A stretch of DNA of 64,000 bases from Acinetobacter pullicarnis (GCF_006352475.1 NZ_VCMZ01000001.1:186001-250000); one strand, 5' to 3'. Numbered from the stretch's first letter, positions 1 to 10,266 are shown. Notes: a model not told the origin generated them from the letters alone. Made by a program: numbers and translations.

Positions 1-259
1 AGTAAGTTCCCCAACGGCCTTTATTGAGGTCTAGTTCGAACATATAAAAGCGATCTAGATTTTTAGCAGATTCGCTAAAAGGTTGATCGACGGTGTAATC
101 AGTATCTCCTTTACTGAGAGTGCCTTGCAAATCAGCTGCGAATACATAGGCATTTAGATCGAGTTTAACAGGCCCTTCCCAAGTATCTTCAATATTGCTG
201 GCATAGGCTGTTGGTGCTAAGGCTAAAAATGAAATAAAAGGTATGATGTGAGACTTCAT
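1..259 (-). CDS. Outer-membrane beta-barrel family protein, partial (C-terminus outside window)
   Basis: The reverse strand reads from an ATG at 259 without a stop to the window edge, giving the first 86 residues. Residues 1-20 look like a signal peptide (hydrophobic core, then an AYA cleavage-type end). The mature part begins with an acidic, aromatic stretch containing LDLNAYVFAADLQGTL and later FYMFELDLNKGRWGTY. This pattern resembles proteobacterial outer-membrane proteins with a short strand, a glycine turn and a K/R-G-R/K-W motif, so an outer-membrane protein is inferred. Function unknown; only the start is visible. Confidence 0.6.
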   Translation of the reverse strand, partial: MKSHIIPFISFLALAPTAYASNIEDTWEGPVKLDLNAYVFAADLQGTLSKGDTDYTVDQPFSESAKNLDRFYMFELDLNKGRWGTY

Positions 260-984
260 AAGAATTCAAGTTGTTTCAAAAGTTCAAGTTAATTTTTTAT
301 GATCTATCTGTATAAGCCAATCAAGTTCAAAGTGTATGATGCTTATGGATACTTTTTTAAAAACCACGTTGTTTTTGCGATGTTTACTTCGAAGGTTTTG
401 CACAAATTTAGAAAAATGTTAAGTACATCACAATCAGTCTAATATTTAATGAGTAACCTGCGTTACTATAACATTGCGTTTATCGCTCGACATCATATGC
501 TGTAATATTCAACTAAAAAAATAAGACATTTAATGAGGGTAAATAACGCTGCAAAGTGCCTGTAAACCTGTATTTCTACTATTTTTTAATGACTAATATC
601 AACCTTAGTCAGCATACATTTTTATTATTTTAATGATATTTGCTTTAATAATTTATTCGCTATTATCCACCGTGAGCGTCCTAAAATGGCTGTTGTTATA
701 AATTTTGCTCGGTATTTAAGCAAAAGACCCAATGACATTCCAACCTTGGCAGCAATATCAGACTCTGGTGATCACAGCATTTTGGTATTTTAAGTTGGGT
801 TAACAAAAGTAGGGTTACAACGTTTCAATGAAGCATACATTGGGTGGGCCTCTTGTTGAAAATACAGCACAGTCGCTTATATGTTTTAATTTAGGATGAT
901 GTTCTAAATTTGATTTGCTTTACATGATGAATTTTATAAAATCCTTATAATACAAATGGTTGCTTTTATTTTATCGTGAGAATG
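260..984. other. Intergenic region, no intact gene seen
   Basis: No convincing reading frame on either strand over about 0.7 kb. A 23-codon open stretch after an ATG near 733 has no visible ribosome binding site and is not called. A TATAAT-like hexamer lies at 946-951, about 40 bp before the terminator below, but its -35 region is poor. Confidence 0.5.
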
Positions 985-1012
985 AAAAGCCTGCTCAAGC
1001 AGGCTTTTTTTA
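985..1012 (+). terminator. Rho-independent terminator
   Basis: Perfect 10-bp stem (985-994 with 999-1008, arm AAAAGCCTGC, loop TCAA) followed by a T-run. No gene ends just upstream on the + strand, so it either serves a short RNA starting near 955 or is left from a decayed gene. Confidence 0.75.
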
Positions 1013-1237
1013 TTCGGCATAGATATTGGTTTATATGTGTTTGTCAGTTGAGTTGTTGGCTTGAATTACTTACTTTAAGAAGGATATTTAATGATGAAAA
1101 ACAAATAAAAAGATCAAAATTTTAATTATCTTTTCTCAATTTTATTGGCTTTTATAAGTTTTTATTTTGTAGAAACTGAATCAGTTGATAAAGGAATAGA
1201 CGGAGTTTTGAACTTTAATTTATAGAGATTGCAAAAT

Positions 1238-2845
1238 ATGTCAGAAATAAACGTGTTCAATAAACAGAGTCATAAACTTGATCAGACAGTGCAAAGCAAT
1301 ACGGTGTCTTTAACAAAAGCATCTGTTGTGGTGGTGCATATCAACTTAGATGACATTGTCGAAGTTAAAAAAGATAAAAATAATGCAGTACTGGTGATCG
1401 AGTCAGGTGAGGAAATTACTTTAGTTAATTATTTTAATTACGGAAATATTAATACGTCAAACAGCTTAGTTTTACAGGATGATCAAAATAAACTCATTTG
1501 GGCAAAATTTACCGATGCAAATGGAAAGGTATTAGAAAATATTGAGTACGGGCAAATTGAAGAGATCGACATGCTATTTGAGCCGAGTAGTGGCTTTAGT
1601 CCATGGTTATGGGCTGCTGTACCCGTGGTGGGTGCTGGTGTGTATCTTTTAAGCAAAAATAATGAGGATAAATCAGGATCAGATCATACTCCTGTGATTG
1701 CTGCACCTAAATTTGATCCAATTAATGCCAAGGATCTCATTAAAGGAAAAGCTGAACCCGATTCGATCGTGACTATTACTTTTCCGAATGGCGAGAAGAA
1801 AATAACCACAACTGATAAAAGTGGGAATTGGTCTATTGAAAATCCCGGATTAAAGCAAGGTGATAGTATTGAGGCAATTGCAACCAATAAAAATGGTAAC
1901 ACCTCTCAAATTGCCAAGCAGTTGGTTGATGCCATCGCACCTACGCTCAAAATTAGCGTGAGTGATGTGAATCTCTCTTCAGGTAAGGAGGTTGAGGTAA
2001 CGTTTACCTTTAGTGAAGCCGTGAAAAATTTTGATTTGAGATCAATTACGGTGATTGGCGGTGGATTAACGAAACTAGGCAGTAAAGATAACAAAATTTG
2101 GACTGCAATATTTACGCAAAAGGGCAGTGATGATCCTAGTATTAAAGTTGCGGATGATCGTTATTCTGATTTGGCAGGAAATAAAGGTAAAGGTGATGTT
2201 TTTGATAAAATCTTTGGAAATTTTAACATTGATCTTATTGCACCGATATTAGAAATATCAGCCAGTAAAGATTCAATTAATCTCGGTGAGGTTGTCACAA
2301 TTAGTTTTAAATTTAGTGAAGCTGTGAAAGCTTTTGAATTAGAAGATATCATCGTGGCAGGTGGACAGATCAGTGGTTTAAGTACGAGGGACAATATTAC
2401 TTGGACTGCAATTTTTACGCAGAAAGGAAGTAATGCACCGAGTATTAAAGTAATAGAAAATAGTTATACAGACCTCGCCGGAAATCAAGGTAAGGGCGCC
2501 ATTCTAGATCAGAACCATGGGGACTGGGGCATGGCACCAACTGTAACCAAATTACTTATGTCGATTGCTGATGTTATTACTTCAGCGGAGCAATTGGCTG
2601 TGAATGAGGAATTAGATGCAGGGAAAGCAGTGCAACATCAAGTGCCATTCAATGTATATGATCTATTGGCAGAAAGTGACCAAGGTAAATGGTCTGCAAA
2701 TAGTGATTTAAGGAATCAAATACAGCCCTCAAATGATCAGTCTATTGTTGGTCAAAAATTCAGTAATCAGATACTTTCTTTGGATGTCTATCACACATCT
2801 GCTTCTGCACTGAACGATTTATTAGTGCAACCGAGTTTAATTTGA
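1238..2845 (+). CDS. Short Bap/BLP-like adhesin with BapA-prefix domain and Ig-like repeats
   Basis: A 535-residue surface protein. Residues 1-115 match the BapA/LapF-type prefix domain that opens large biofilm adhesins, and end in a hydrophobic segment (SPWLWAAVPVVGAGVYLL). One Ig-like module follows at about 145-230 (GKAEPDSIVTITFPNG). Two similar ~100-residue repeats occupy about 230-430, each with FSEAVK, WTAIFTQKGS and DLAGN. The ATG at 1238 is preferred over an upstream in-frame TTG at 1229. Bap and BLP proteins usually run to thousands of residues, so this is a very short member or a deletion derivative. No obvious glycine-rich RTX or classical C-terminal secretion domain is seen. The neighbouring type I exporter is its likely secretion route (inference). 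Confidence 0.8.
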   Translation: MSEINVFNKQSHKLDQTVQSNTVSLTKASVVVVHINLDDIVEVKKDKNNAVLVIESGEEITLVNYFNYGNINTSNSLVLQDDQNKLIWAKFTDANGKVLENIEYGQIEEIDMLFEPSSGFSPWLWAAVPVVGAGVYLLSKNNEDKSGSDHTPVIAAPKFDPINAKDLIKGKAEPDSIVTITFPNGEKKITTTDKSGNWSIENPGLKQGDSIEAIATNKNGNTSQIAKQLVDAIAPTLKISVSDVNLSSGKEVEVTFTFSEAVKNFDLRSITVIGGGLTKLGSKDNKIWTAIFTQKGSDDPSIKVADDRYSDLAGNKGKGDVFDKIFGNFNIDLIAPILEISASKDSINLGEVVTISFKFSEAVKAFELEDIIVAGGQISGLSTRDNITWTAIFTQKGSNAPSIKVIENSYTDLAGNQGKGAILDQNHGDWGMAPTVTKLLMSIADVITSAEQLAVNEELDAGKAVQHQVPFNVYDLLAESDQGKWSANSDLRNQIQPSNDQSIVGQKFSNQILSLDVYHTSASALNDLLVQPSLI

Positions 2846-2888
2846 TTAAGTCATATCACCCTGAACTTTTGAATTGGTATTGATGTTT

Positions 2889-2920
2889 AAAAAGCCAACA
2901 CCTTCTGGTGCTGGCTTTTT
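2889..2920. terminator. Bidirectional terminator between adhesin and secretion operon
   Basis: Stem AAAAAGCCA...TGGCTTTTT with a short TTCT loop. It is A-rich on one side and T-rich on the other, so it can stop transcription from both the adhesin gene (+) and the convergent HlyD gene (-). Confidence 0.75.
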
Positions 2921-2992
2921 CTATTTTAGGACTTTGCAATAATTTGACTAATCTCAGTCGAATTAAATTCAATTTTGTTTTAAGGGCAGCCT

Positions 2993-4180
2993 CTAGCGTT
3001 CTCTTAATGCTTCTTTGGCTTTATTGAAGGGTTTAAGTAAGTAATCCAACACGGTTTTTTCTCCTGTACGAATATCGACAGTGGCCATCATGCCCGGAGT
3101 AATGCTAAAGGCTTTAGCTTCTTTATTAAATAATTTATCCGTATTGGTGCGAATGTAGACGCGATAATAAAACTGATCTTGTTTGACCTCATCACGTAAG
3201 GTATCTGGTGAGATTACGGTGACTTTTCCTTCTAAGCCGCCATAAATTGAATAATCATAGGCGGTGACTTTGACCAAGGCGCGTTGACCTGGATGAATAA
3301 ATGCAATATCACGCGGAGAGATCCGTGCCTCAATGAGTAATTGTTCATCGAGTGGGACGATGGTCATCAATTTACCATTTTGTGGAATAACACCACCTAA
3401 GGTTGTGACGGAGATTTCTTTGACCACTCCACGCACCGGGGCCTTAAATACCGCACGTGCCAATGCATCTGAGCGACCTAAAACAATCTGCTGCTGTGTT
3501 TCTACATCTGTGTTGGATTTGGATAATTCTTGACGGGCTTGGACATAATATTGATTACGAATATCGTTCATACGGTTCTGTAACTCATTGGCTTGGCGTC
3601 TTAAACGTAAAACCTCAACCTCACTGGCCGCACCTTTAGCGACGAGAGGTTCTGTCATAGCCAATTCTTGTTGTACTAAATGTAGCGCATCTTTTAATCC
3701 AGCGATGGACTCATCCAGATTTGCACGCCGTGATTGATAGAGTGCTGTTTCTTGGCGAATCAGTTCGGGGTGTTCTTTGATTGCTTCGGGGAAGCGCAGC
3801 GCATTTCCACTCACTTCCGCAGTTAAGCGTGCCGATGTTGCTTGGGCGGAGGTGAGTAGAGACTGAGACTCTCCTACACCTGAAGCCAAGCGAGTGGGAT
3901 CAAGTTGAGCTAAGACTTGACCCTTTTCGACAATATCGCCTTCTTTGACATCAAGTTTGGTCAATATCCCACCCTCTAAAGATTGAATGACTTGTTCTTT
4001 AGAGGATGCAATGACTTTTCCAGTTCCATTAGAAACTTCTTCGAGTTTAAACATCCAAGCCCATAACAAGATAACCAGCAGCCCAATACCAATCAGCCAA
4101 ATCATAAGACTCGCTTTAGGTAAAGGGGGATCTTGATATGCAGCCTTTGTGGAGCGGCTAGGTACAGGTATTTTCTCCAT
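2993..4180 (-). CDS. Type I secretion periplasmic adaptor (HlyD family)
   Basis: A 395-residue membrane-fusion protein linking the inner-membrane ABC exporter to the TolC-type channel. A short cytoplasmic N-terminus is followed by one membrane helix (about 27-45, MIWLIGIGLLVILLWAW). A biotinyl-lipoyl-like half follows (GTGKVIASSKEQVIQSLEGG, DIVEKGQVLAQLDP). A long helical hairpin spans about 105-215, and the returning barrel contains FKAPVRGVVKEI. Its ATG overlaps the stop of the upstream ABC gene, so it is the last gene of a three-gene operon. The length fits HlyD/LapC-type adaptors of adhesin secretion systems. Confidence 0.92.
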   Translation of the reverse strand: MEKIPVPSRSTKAAYQDPPLPKASLMIWLIGIGLLVILLWAWMFKLEEVSNGTGKVIASSKEQVIQSLEGGILTKLDVKEGDIVEKGQVLAQLDPTRLASGVGESQSLLTSAQATSARLTAEVSGNALRFPEAIKEHPELIRQETALYQSRRANLDESIAGLKDALHLVQQELAMTEPLVAKGAASEVEVLRLRRQANELQNRMNDIRNQYYVQARQELSKSNTDVETQQQIVLGRSDALARAVFKAPVRGVVKEISVTTLGGVIPQNGKLMTIVPLDEQLLIEARISPRDIAFIHPGQRALVKVTAYDYSIYGGLEGKVTVISPDTLRDEVKQDQFYYRVYIRTNTDKLFNKEAKAFSITPGMMATVDIRTGEKTVLDYLLKPFNKAKEALRER

Positions 4181-6318
4181 TATGCTTGCACTCCTTTTTC
4201 GGTTGCAGCTGAATGTGTAGGTTGGTTAAGAATTTCATCACGTGGGCCATCCATCACGATTTTTCCTTCATTCATGACAATGATGCGATCGACCAATTCG
4301 AGTACAGCTCGACGATGCGTTGCAACGATGAGAGTACGATGCCCGAGCCAATTTTTTAAATGATCAATCAATTGTTTTTCAGCCATTTCATCGATAGAAG
4401 CAGTGGGTTCATCCAGCAACAAAATATTAGATTGGCGTATGAGGAGACGAGCTAACAACAAGGCTTGACGTTGCCCGCCAGAAAAACCGACACCGCCTTC
4501 AAGGATTAAATAATCTAAACCTTCTTTTTTTGCTTCAATGAAGTTATAGGCACCAGTGACTTTAAGGGCATTGATAATTTCGTCATCATTGGCAAGAGGA
4601 GCACCTAAACACAGGTTTTCACGAACAGTGCCGTAAAATAAACACGCATTTTGATTGAGTAGGCTCATATCACGTCGAATATCGGCAGGGTCAATCAGAG
4701 ACAAGTCAAGCCCATCTAAACTGACTTGGCCTTTTAATGGAAATTGCATGCCTGAAAGAATTTGTAGTAAGGTGCTTTTTCCTGCGCCATTTCGACCGAG
4801 TATGGCGACTTTTTCACCTGCATGAATGCTTAACTGTGGAATATTTAAACTTGGTCGAGGCTCATCCTCAGTGTATTGAAAATAGATGCTTTTTAGCTGG
4901 TAATCACCATGGATGACTGGTTTGTGAACCAAGTGGGCATGATCTGGCTGATCAACTTCTCTACGCATCAATTCATCTAAACTGGTTTTGGCAACTTTAG
5001 CTTGTTGCAAGCGTGATAAAATTCCTGTGATTTGTGAAATCGGTGCCAACATACGTGAGGACAGAATTGAGCAAGCGACCAAGGCGCCTGTTGTCATATC
5101 GCCTTTCATGACTGCGAAACACCCAACTAAAACTACTATGGCAAAAGCCAAGCCCTGTACCTTCTGTGTCCAAGCAGTTAATATTCCAACAATTTTGCGC
5201 TGCTTCATTCCAATGTCAGCAGAAACCTCATTCATATGATTCCATTGGTTTTGGAAGCGAGATTCTGCACGTAACAGTTTAATATCTTCAATGCCTTGTA
5301 CTGCTTCAACCAATAATGCATTACGAATTGCTGATTCACGCATGCCTTCCTGTGCCAATGCCGCCAATCGCTTTTGTGCAAATAGGCTCGGAATAATCAT
5401 TAATGGCACGATTAAAAGTATCACCCAAAATAAATCGCCACCAATGAACCAAAACACACCTAAAAATAAGAAGAAAAATGGTAAGTCTGCAATTGCGCTA
5501 ATGGTTGTTGAGGTGACTAACTCTCTGACACCTTCCAATTCACGTAATTGTGAGATGAATGTTCCCGTAGATTTAGAACGTTGATTATTTTTAATTCGTA
5601 AGGCATGTCCAAAGACACGATCAGAAACACGTAAATCGGCACGTTTTCCAATAATGTCCGATAGATAGATACGAGCAAGTCGCATTATGAATTCAAATAT
5701 TGCAGCGATTAGTACGCCACCAGCCAATACCCAAAGTGTAGGAATAGACTGCGAGGGGACAACGCGGTCATACACTTGCATGGAAAAGATAATGGTTGCT
5801 AAGGCTAATATATTGGCAATCAACGAGGCATACATGATATCTACATAGCGCTTCCAATCTCTCAGCACGATTGACCAAAACCAGCTGGCTTGATAGGGCT
5901 TTATGTATTCATCAATCCGTGCATCTGGAATCGAGTTTTCTGGTCGCAGCACATACACTTGTGCAATGACTGAATTTAAACTATCTATGGCGAAACTTTG
6001 AGTGAGTCCATAATCGCCACTAAATTGAATACTGATGTTACCGGCATTGTCTGCTTTATCGACGACACCGACTTGGCCATCCTTTAATTGAATGATCACA
6101 GGCAATCGCCAAGGATTAAAAACATCTTTGTCTAACTTGGTTTTTCGTATGCTTAATCCAATTTGTTTTGACATTAAGTTTAAGATGTCATCTAAATTTT
6201 GATTTTTATTCCAATCAAGTTGTAAGCGGATTCTTTCTTCAGACGCTTCAATACGATAATGTTTTGCAATCGTGAGTACAGCTTGCAACCACGGCTGATA
6301 TTGAATGGTATTGGTCAT
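4180..6318 (-). CDS. Type I secretion ABC exporter (permease/ATPase, LapB-like)
   Basis: A 712-residue exporter. The N-terminal ~130 residues form a C39-peptidase-like domain without the catalytic Cys-His pattern, as in LapB/HlyB exporters that do not cleave their cargo. Membrane helices lie at about 160-440. The ATPase domain has Walker A GRNGAGKST, signature FSGGQRQ and Walker B ILLLDEPTAS. The ATG at 6318 overlaps the end of the TolC gene, and the stop overlaps the HlyD start, giving a tightly coupled operon. The likely cargo is the Bap-like adhesin at 1238-2845 or a larger BLP elsewhere (inference). Confidence 0.93.
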   Translation of the reverse strand: MTNTIQYQPWLQAVLTIAKHYRIEASEERIRLQLDWNKNQNLDDILNLMSKQIGLSIRKTKLDKDVFNPWRLPVIIQLKDGQVGVVDKADNAGNISIQFSGDYGLTQSFAIDSLNSVIAQVYVLRPENSIPDARIDEYIKPYQASWFWSIVLRDWKRYVDIMYASLIANILALATIIFSMQVYDRVVPSQSIPTLWVLAGGVLIAAIFEFIMRLARIYLSDIIGKRADLRVSDRVFGHALRIKNNQRSKSTGTFISQLRELEGVRELVTSTTISAIADLPFFFLFLGVFWFIGGDLFWVILLIVPLMIIPSLFAQKRLAALAQEGMRESAIRNALLVEAVQGIEDIKLLRAESRFQNQWNHMNEVSADIGMKQRKIVGILTAWTQKVQGLAFAIVVLVGCFAVMKGDMTTGALVACSILSSRMLAPISQITGILSRLQQAKVAKTSLDELMRREVDQPDHAHLVHKPVIHGDYQLKSIYFQYTEDEPRPSLNIPQLSIHAGEKVAILGRNGAGKSTLLQILSGMQFPLKGQVSLDGLDLSLIDPADIRRDMSLLNQNACLFYGTVRENLCLGAPLANDDEIINALKVTGAYNFIEAKKEGLDYLILEGGVGFSGGQRQALLLARLLIRQSNILLLDEPTASIDEMAEKQLIDHLKNWLGHRTLIVATHRRAVLELVDRIIVMNEGKIVMDGPRDEILNQPTHSAATEKGVQA

Positions 6319-7859
6319 GGCTGTACCTCGAAACCTTGAATAGATGAATTTTGGAGGCCATAGGTTTGTCTAGACTGTCCTGTGACCGCGATGTACTGCG
6401 CTAAACTGACGTAGATGTCATACCGTGCATTTTCTAATTCTTCGACAGCAGCATGAATCGCCATTTCTGCATTTAATAAATCAAGAACTGTGCGGGTGCC
6501 TAACTTATATTGTTCTTGGTAAAGCTCACGGGTTCTGATGGTTGTGCCCTGGCGTGAACTGAGTACCATCATTTGTTTTTGTTTATTTTCAATGCTTTCT
6601 CTAGTCATTTTGGTTTGATCAAGTACTTGTAAATACACTGAATTCAATTTGGATTTTGCTGCTTCTTCTGCATAGCTCGCTGCACGACTACGTGCTGATG
6701 CCCCACCACCTTGATAGAAGTCACTATTCGCTTCAAACATGATTGCGCTATCAAAGCCATTGTCTTTATTGTTACTCGGATTTACACCGTTGAGTGCCTG
6801 ACTGACTGAGCCTCTGACAGAGAGTGTTGGATATCGACTTAGATCGGTTTGTTTTTTTTGAGACTTAGCAATCTCAATTTCTGCTTGCGCCACGATCATT
6901 TTAGGGATGGTATTGAATTGTGGTTCTTGATAAATGTTTGAATGCTGAATGAAATCATCTGGAATGAGCCATTGATTATGTGTTGCATCAAAACCCAAAA
7001 GCGTATGCAAACGTTGTTGGTATTGATTGAGTAAGGATTGTTGTGCGATGAGCGTTGATTGAGCTGATTCTAAAAAAGACTGTGCCTGAATTGGGTCAGC
7101 CTGACTGCTGATACCTGCTTGGGCACGTAGCTTGGCAATATTGAGAATTTTTGCAATTCCATCAACCTGCTGCCTAGATATTTCAGTGCTTTTTTGATAG
7201 CGAATAATATTGAAAATAACGATCGCAACATCAGCTGAAACTTCTTCAATATTAACCAGTAAATTGGCTTGCTCAAGTTCCAACTTGGCTTGTTCCGTCG
7301 TAACGCTTGACTTTATTTTTCCAAAATCATAGACCATCTGTGTCGCATTGAGGCTCAGGATTTGTCGACCACGTTGAGCAGATGTTAAGTCTCCTGTGGA
7401 AACTCCACCACTAATTTGTGGAAAATAATGTGACTTAGCATTATCAATCGATGCATTTTGCCCAGCGAGTACGGATATACCTTGGCTAATTTGAGGATGT
7501 CGCTGCAGGGCATATCCTACAGCGTCATTTAGACTAAATTGGGTTAGTCTTGGGTCATTTACAATAACTAATTTCGCCCGACTTGGTTGAAGGCTAATTG
7601 TTGGTAGTTCTTGAATTTTTGATTGATCAAATTGGAAGTTACTAAGTTGTTGCAGTTGTACCGTTTTAAAATTTTCATTAGATTTAGGGCTTAAAAAATC
7701 TAATATTTTTTCAGTAAAACGAGGTTTAGTTTGCAATTTTTCTGTTGCATGTACTGTCATGATGGATAAGCAGAGCATGCTATAGAGACAAAGGAATTTT
7801 GTTTGTGGTAGCACTCTACGCGGGTGAAATAAAACTTTTTCGTATGTTATTTTTTTCAA
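6315..7859 (-). CDS. TolC-family outer-membrane channel of type I secretion
   Basis: A 514-residue outer-membrane efflux protein, first gene of the secretion operon. The start carries a basic segment and hydrophobic signal sequence (about 20-38, ending VHA). The TolC repeat pattern is visible: SLNDAVGYALQRHPQI near 118 and the second-repeat counterpart with TRTVLDLLNAEMAIHAA near 465. Long alpha-helical coiled regions fit the periplasmic tunnel. The N-terminal extension of about 100 residues before the first repeat is longer than in E. coli TolC. The stop overlaps the ABC gene start by 4 bp. Confidence 0.9.
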   Translation of the reverse strand: MKKITYEKVLFHPRRVLPQTKFLCLYSMLCLSIMTVHATEKLQTKPRFTEKILDFLSPKSNENFKTVQLQQLSNFQFDQSKIQELPTISLQPSRAKLVIVNDPRLTQFSLNDAVGYALQRHPQISQGISVLAGQNASIDNAKSHYFPQISGGVSTGDLTSAQRGRQILSLNATQMVYDFGKIKSSVTTEQAKLELEQANLLVNIEEVSADVAIVIFNIIRYQKSTEISRQQVDGIAKILNIAKLRAQAGISSQADPIQAQSFLESAQSTLIAQQSLLNQYQQRLHTLLGFDATHNQWLIPDDFIQHSNIYQEPQFNTIPKMIVAQAEIEIAKSQKKQTDLSRYPTLSVRGSVSQALNGVNPSNNKDNGFDSAIMFEANSDFYQGGGASARSRAASYAEEAAKSKLNSVYLQVLDQTKMTRESIENKQKQMMVLSSRQGTTIRTRELYQEQYKLGTRTVLDLLNAEMAIHAAVEELENARYDIYVSLAQYIAVTGQSRQTYGLQNSSIQGFEVQP

Positions 7860-9012
7860 TGACTTAACTCTTTTAAATCATAGACATGCTGCAAGGTGAC
7901 TCTTTAATCTAAACTATTGATATATATGAATATATTTTTATTTAGTTGAGGGTCAGCTGAAGGTAGCATATTAATCTATAGGTCTAATATTTTACTAAGG
8001 CTTACAATTAGTAACTCTGTTCACCACTATTTAATAACAGATGAATTAACAATATTAATATTTTTATAATTTATATTTTATTTGTATTTTTTTATGGTTT
8101 TATTTTTTGTCTATATTGTTGAATTTAGATATTTTTTTTATCAACCGTTGATTGCGGTGTATGAATTATAATATTACTTATTTAGTCTTTAGTTCTATCT
8201 GTTTGCAGAGGTTCTAAATTTATAGTGATTAATGTTTTTGTGAATTTAAATATATTCTTTACAAAACTTGTAATTAAAAAAATATTATTATTATTATGTG
8301 TTTTTAAATATTCACATACTTATTCTAATCGCGTACTATGACATGGTGAGCTAAAAAGTAATTTAAATATATTTTTTGTTATTTTAAAAATTTAATATTG
8401 AATAATTTATTTGATTAGTTTAATTTTTGAAATTATTTATTTGATCATATCTTACAATAATGTTTTATTAGATATATTTTATTATTATATCTTATAGTTT
8501 ATTTTTGGTACATGTGATTTTAATTGGTTTTTAATTAGTTCATATGTTTAATACACTTTTTTGTGATCACAGTCATGTTTAATATATAAGAATGAGTTGG
8601 AATTATATAGGGATCGTGAAAAATAAAACTTATATAATCTTAAATATGCAAACGAATCAAATATAGAGAGTCTTATATTGTAATTTTTTTATTTTATAAA
8701 TTTAGAGATGAGTGGAAATATAATATAAAGAAGTGAGGAGGAATAATTTTGGAACAAGTTTTTTATTGAAAAAATGAGCTAAAATATATTTTTATTTACT
8801 GATTTTTTAAATTATAAGGCTATATATTTAGCTAAATGGATTTATGACTTTTTTGAAGTATGTTTATATGGCAACTAAGTTGTTAACAAGTTATGGTTAT
8901 TATAAAGTAAAATTTAATAATCATTGGTGATACAGATCACTTTTATTGACTGTATTGGTTTTAAACACTGATTAATACATACGCTAAATTGTATTCATGT
9001 TTTTTTTATAAA
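7860..9012. other. AT-rich intergenic region with no gene
   Basis: About 1.15 kb of very AT-rich DNA between the secretion operon and ISAba1, with no coding frame that can be defended. The only ordered signal found is the CRP-like site near 8926. The composition is lower in G+C than the flanking genes, which suggests acquired DNA or a silencer-bound promoter region. Confidence 0.6.
8926..8941. promoter_or_regulatory. CRP/Vfr-like binding site
   Basis: Sequence gGTGA-TACAGA-TCACt is a symmetric GTGA-N6-TCAC site. It lies 87 bp left of the ISAba1 insertion point. Before insertion it would have stood about 145 bp upstream of the recombinase-like gene now starting at 10267. CRP-family recognition is inferred from the motif alone. 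Confidence 0.4.
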
Positions 9013-9021
9013 CAAAATTGT
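9013..9021. repeat. 9-bp target-site duplication of ISAba1 copy 1 (partner at 10202-10210)
   Basis: CAAAATTGT is present immediately left of the element and again at 10202-10210 immediately right. A perfect 9-bp duplication is the known ISAba1 signature. It shows that this copy inserted independently of the other. Confidence 0.95.
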
Positions 9022-9039
9022 CTCTGTACACGACAAATT

Positions 9040-10130
9040 TCACAGAACCCTTATCCTATCAGGGTTCTGCCTTCTTAAAATTGCCAAAATTTCCTTAAAC
9101 TCTTCTTTTTTCCCAAAACCAATTAAACGCTGAATCGCCATTTGAACATAGTCTAAACCATAGCGAAATAAACTCATTGAGAGTCGTCCATGCTTCTTTA
9201 TTTTTATCACTTTTTTTTGATCATGTTGCCATTCACCCGTTAAGTAACACCAACAGAAGCTTATAGCTAACACCGCAATCAATTTTTTCACTCGTCTAGG
9301 GTCTGTCAAGCGCGTATTTTCAAGATTAAACCCGCGTCCTTTGAGACAACTGAATAAGGTTTCAATTTCCCAGCGTAATGCATAATCCTGAATAGCATTG
9401 GCATTAAACTGAGGAGAAACGACGAGTAAAAGCTCTCCATTTTCTAACTGTAGTGCACTTATATATAGTTTCACCCGACCAACCAAAATCCGTCGTTTAC
9501 GACATTCAATTTGACCAACTTTAAGATGGCGAAATAAATCACTAATTTTATGATTCTTTCCTAAATGATTGGTGACAATGAAGTTTTTTTAACACGAATG
9601 CAGAAGTTGATGTCTTGTTCAATTAACCATGTAAACCACTGCTCACCGATAAACTCTCTGTCTGCGAACACATTCACAATACGGTCTTTACCAAAAATGG
9701 CTATAAAGCGTTGAATCAAAGCAATACGCTCTTTCGTATCTGAATTTCCACGTTTATTAAGCAATGTCCAAAGGATAGGTATCGCTATTCCACGATAAAC
9801 GATTGCGAGCATCAGGATATTAATATTTCGTTTTCCCCATTTCCAATTGGTTCTATCTAAAGTCAGTTGCACTTGGTCGAATGAAAACATATTGAAAATC
9901 AACTGAGAAATTTGACGATAATCAAAATACTGACCTGCAAAGAAGCGCTGCATACGTCGATAAAATGATTGTGGTAAGCACTTGATGGGCAAGGCTTTAG
10001 ATGCAGAAGAAAGATTACATGTTTGCTTTAAAATAATCACAAGCATGATGAGCGCAAAGCACTTTAAATGTGACTTGTTCCATTTTAGATATTTGTTTAA
10101 GATAAGATATAACTCATTGAGATGTGTCAT
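9040..10130 (-). CDS. ISAba1 transposase (two reading frames joined by -1 frameshift)
   Basis: The first frame runs from the ATG at 10130 and stops at 9561 (189 residues). The second frame continues to 9040. They overlap at a run of seven A (T on the + strand, 9584-9590). A -1 slip there joins them into one IS4-family DDE transposase of about 363 residues. The acidic residues expected for DDE chemistry can be placed in TLDRTNWKWG, VFADREF and YALRWEIETLFSCLKGRG (the Y-R-E-K signature). The frame change is how ISAba1 is organised, so it is not treated as a disabling mutation. Confidence 0.93.
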
Positions 10131-10141
10131 AGTATTCGTCG

Positions 10142-10169
10142 TTAGAAAACAATTATTATGACATTATTT
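10142..10169 (+). promoter_or_regulatory. ISAba1 outward promoter, copy 1, facing right
   Basis: TTAGAA (10142-10147) and TTATTT (10164-10169) are separated by 16 bp. These are the hexamers known for the outward promoter of ISAba1 that activates neighbouring resistance genes in A. baumannii. Here it points rightward into the recombinase-like gene at 10267, whose start lies about 100 bp beyond the -10 hexamer. Confidence 0.85.
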
Positions 10170-10266
10170 CAATGAGTTATCTATTTTTGTCGTGTACAGA
10201 GCAAAATTGTATATAATTTTCTATGGCTTAATCGCAATTTGGTCTTTAGTACGGAGTTTTTATCCT

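Larger units (their letters stand above)
9022..10201 (-). mobile_element. ISAba1 (IS4 family), copy 1, complete
   Basis: Exactly 1180 bp with terminal inverted repeats beginning CTCTGTACACGACAAA at 9022 and ending in the complement at 10201, flanked by a perfect 9-bp target duplication. Length, ends and transposase match ISAba1. Its transposase is read leftward. It separates an AT-rich promoter region with a CRP-like site from the recombinase-like gene at 10267. Confidence 0.97.

Noticed and set aside
946..1012. Small RNA from a TATAAT at 946 to the terminator at 1012
   Set aside because: The -35 region is poor and the transcript would be under 60 nt; only the terminator is supported.
9487..9600. 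ISAba1 transposase as a pseudogene because its frame is broken
   Set aside because: Both copies share the same run of seven A at the frame change, and ISAba1 is normally organised as two frames; a -1 slip gives a continuous DDE protein.
10192..10266. N-terminal extension of the recombinase-like gene into ISAba1
   Set aside because: The extra residues are translated from the IS end and the target duplication; ATG 10267 has its own ribosome binding site and starts at the family motif.
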